54,835 nucleotides of DNA. It comes from Clostridium sp. N3C (GTDB lineage Bacteria; Bacillota; Clostridia; Clostridiales; Clostridiaceae). Shown here in pieces: positions 53,451 through 54,835 of this stretch. Within the stretch, counting starts at the first letter, position 1. Every line of letters begins with the position of its first letter. The position numbers and the translations under genes are program-made. Location: positions 1 through 54,835 of the forward strand of contig NZ_FMJL01000020.1 in NCBI RefSeq assembly GCF_900095445.1, read 5' to 3'. A model generated the notes under the pieces. It was not told where the DNA came from and did not search any database. It saw only the letters and a list, made by a program, of their open reading frames with translations.

Positions 53451-54302
53451 ATGTCTGCTGCAGGTTTAGTTATATTAAAAAGACGTATAGAATCCATAAA
53501 AAAGACTAGAAAAATAACGAGGGCAATGGGGTTGGTAGCTACTTCAAAGCTAAGAAAGAGCAGAAATGTCCTTGTAGGTAACAAATTATACTTTGATAAG
53601 ATTTCATCTATCTTTCGAGAAATCATAAAGTATATACCTGAAGATAATATATATGTAGGTGCTCCCAAAGATGAGAATTGCTTATATGTAGTATTTACTT
53701 CTGATAAAGGTCTCTGTGGAAGTTATAACAATTATGTTGTAAATAAGATGAAGGATATTTATATAGATAGGAAGGAAAAATGCGGAATTTTCCTTATAGG
53801 ACAAAGGGGGAAGGGACATTTTGAAAGATTAAACTTTAAGATTATTTCAGGCCCTTGGGAGCTATCAGATTTACCAACTGTTGAGGAAGTTAAAGCTATA
53901 ATAAATAGCTTAGTTGGACTTTATAAAAGTGGTGAAGTTTCAGAAATAAATCTTGTATATACTAAATTTATAACCACGGTGAAAACTGAAATTATAGTTG
54001 AAAGGTTACTTCCCTTTGAAAGAGAGAATGCAGAGGGGGATATGGATTATACAATATTTGAGCCTTCCTTTGAAGAGGTTTTCGAAGAAATAGCAAATGC
54101 ATATCTTAAAGAAAAGATATATTATGCTGCTATAAATGCAAAATCTAGTGAACATAGTGCAAGAATGAGAGCTATGGATGGAGCAACTCAAAATGCTAAC
54201 GATTTATTAGGAAAACTACAGTTAAAATATAACAGGATAAGACAAAGTTCTATTACCCAGGAAATAAGTGAGATTGTGGGAGGATCTGAAGCACAGAGAT
54301 AA
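53451..54302 (+). CDS. atpG: F1Fo ATP synthase subunit gamma
   Basis: This 283-aa central shaft subunit has N-terminal helix ILKRRIESIKKTRKITRAM and C-terminal helix EHSARMRAMDGATQNANDLL. The ATG at 53451 has AGAGGTG upstream; GTG at 53442 is within the RBS. Confidence 0.95.
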   Translation: MSAAGLVILKRRIESIKKTRKITRAMGLVATSKLRKSRNVLVGNKLYFDKISSIFREIIKYIPEDNIYVGAPKDENCLYVVFTSDKGLCGSYNNYVVNKMKDIYIDRKEKCGIFLIGQRGKGHFERLNFKIISGPWELSDLPTVEEVKAIINSLVGLYKSGEVSEINLVYTKFITTVKTEIIVERLLPFERENAEGDMDYTIFEPSFEEVFEEIANAYLKEKIYYAAINAKSSEHSARMRAMDGATQNANDLLGKLQLKYNRIRQSSITQEISEIVGGSEAQR

Positions 54303-54317
54303 GAAAGGTGGGAGATT

Positions 54318-54835
54318 ATGTCGGACAATATAGGTAAAATAGTGCAAATTATAGGTCCAGTTATTGATATCAAATTTAATTCTGATAATCTTCCCAATAT
54401 TCTTAATGCGCTAGAAATAAAAATGGAAAATAAAACTATTGTGGTGGAAGTAGAGCAGCACATAGGAGATGAGATTGTAAGAGCTATTGCTATGGAACCT
54501 ACTGAAGGATTGAGAAGGGGAATGCCTGTTTATGACACTGGTAAGCCTATTTCTGTTCCAGTAGGAGAGGAAGTTTTAGGAAGATTATTTAATGTTTTAG
54601 GCAAACCTATAGACAATGCAGGAGATATAAAGAGTGAAACTAGATATCCTATACATCGGTCAGCGCCAAGTTTTGAAGAGCAATCAGTGGAACCGGAGAT
54701 GTTTGAAACCGGTATAAAGGTTATTGATCTATTAGCGCCCTATCAAAAAGGAGGAAAGATAGGGCTTTTTGGAGGAGCAGGTGTAGGTAAAACCGTTTTA
54801 ATTCAAGAGCTTATAAACAATATCGCTAAGGAGCA
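54318..54835 (+). CDS. atpD: F1Fo ATP synthase subunit beta, partial (cut by window end)
   Basis: The first 172 codons are present. The N-terminal beta-barrel begins [17 protein letters not shown], then [14 protein letters not shown], and the P-loop GGAGVGKT, so this is the catalytic subunit. RBS GGTGGGAG lies before the ATG. It runs off the window; atpC probably follows. Confidence 0.96.
   Translation, partial: MSDNIGKIVQIIGPVIDIKFNSDNLPNILNALEIKMENKTIVVEVEQHIGDEIVRAIAMEPTEGLRRGMPVYDTGKPISVPVGEEVLGRLFNVLGKPIDNAGDIKSETRYPIHRSAPSFEEQSVEPEMFETGIKVIDLLAPYQKGGKIGLFGGAGVGKTVLIQELINNIAKE

Noticed and set aside
53390..53668. 92-codon minus-strand ORF at the atpA/atpG junction
   Set aside because: Shadow of two firmly identified subunit genes.
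1..54835. tRNA, rRNA, CRISPR arrays, insertion sequences or prophage genes
   Set aside because: I looked for tRNA-like cloverleafs with GGTTCGA-type arms, repeat-spacer patterns, transposase or integrase motifs and terminal inverted repeats in the gaps and saw none.

Overview
The window is AT-rich DNA with the gene content and order of a spore-forming anaerobe of Clostridium sensu stricto (cluster I). The evidence is a dense set of sporulation and germination genes (yabG, sipL, a gerABC-type operon, spoIIR, ypeB, four cotS-like genes), a butyrate/solvent-type thiolase next to the F1Fo ATP synthase operon, heavy use of AGA codons, strong AGGAGG-type ribosome binding sites and frequent TTG starts. 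No tRNA, rRNA, CRISPR array, insertion sequence or phage gene was seen. No species is assigned.

Layout. (1) 1-2.1 kb: a decayed gene end, an AgrC-like sensor kinase and an AgrB peptidase, with no recognisable agrD. (2) 2.1-18 kb: accessory region with genes on both strands. It holds a PfkB-type sugar kinase, an orphan solute-binding lipoprotein, two paralogous GT4 glycosyltransferases each divergent from a CotS-type spore coat gene, two more CotS-like genes (one a clear pseudokinase), a surface pullulanase, a secreted Amidase_6 protein, and a radical-SAM/DNA-metabolism gene pair. (3) 18-34.5 kb: sporulation block with yabG (matching SigK promoter), veg (strong SigA promoter in a 0.67-kb non-coding region), sipL, cyanophycinase and cyanophycin synthetase, ispE, a germinant receptor operon, spoIIR (matching SigF promoter), a diacylglycerol-type glycosyltransferase and ypeB. 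(4) 34.6-49.4 kb: mostly housekeeping genes: two small unknown proteins, rho, rpmE (inverted), a DUF1385-PrmC fusion, prfA, a ZIP transporter, sua5/tsaC, ywlE, rpiB, upp, dCMP deaminase, tagO-like, wecB and thlA. (5) 49.5-54.8 kb: atpI-B-E-F-H-A-G-D, with atpD cut by the window end.

How it fits together. The CotS and glycosyltransferase genes probably modify or build the spore surface. YabG, SipL, SpoIIR, YpeB and the Ger proteins cover coat processing, coat morphogenesis, sigma-E activation, cortex lysis and germinant sensing. Cyanophycin synthetase and cyanophycinase would make and open an Asp/Arg nitrogen store, plausibly used in sporulation. The rho-prfA-sua5-upp-atp stretch is translation, cell-envelope precursor and energy metabolism.

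Starts were moved from the longest ORF whenever a ribosome binding site clearly selected an internal start; the reason is given in each entry. All functional calls come from reading motifs by eye; no database search was possible.
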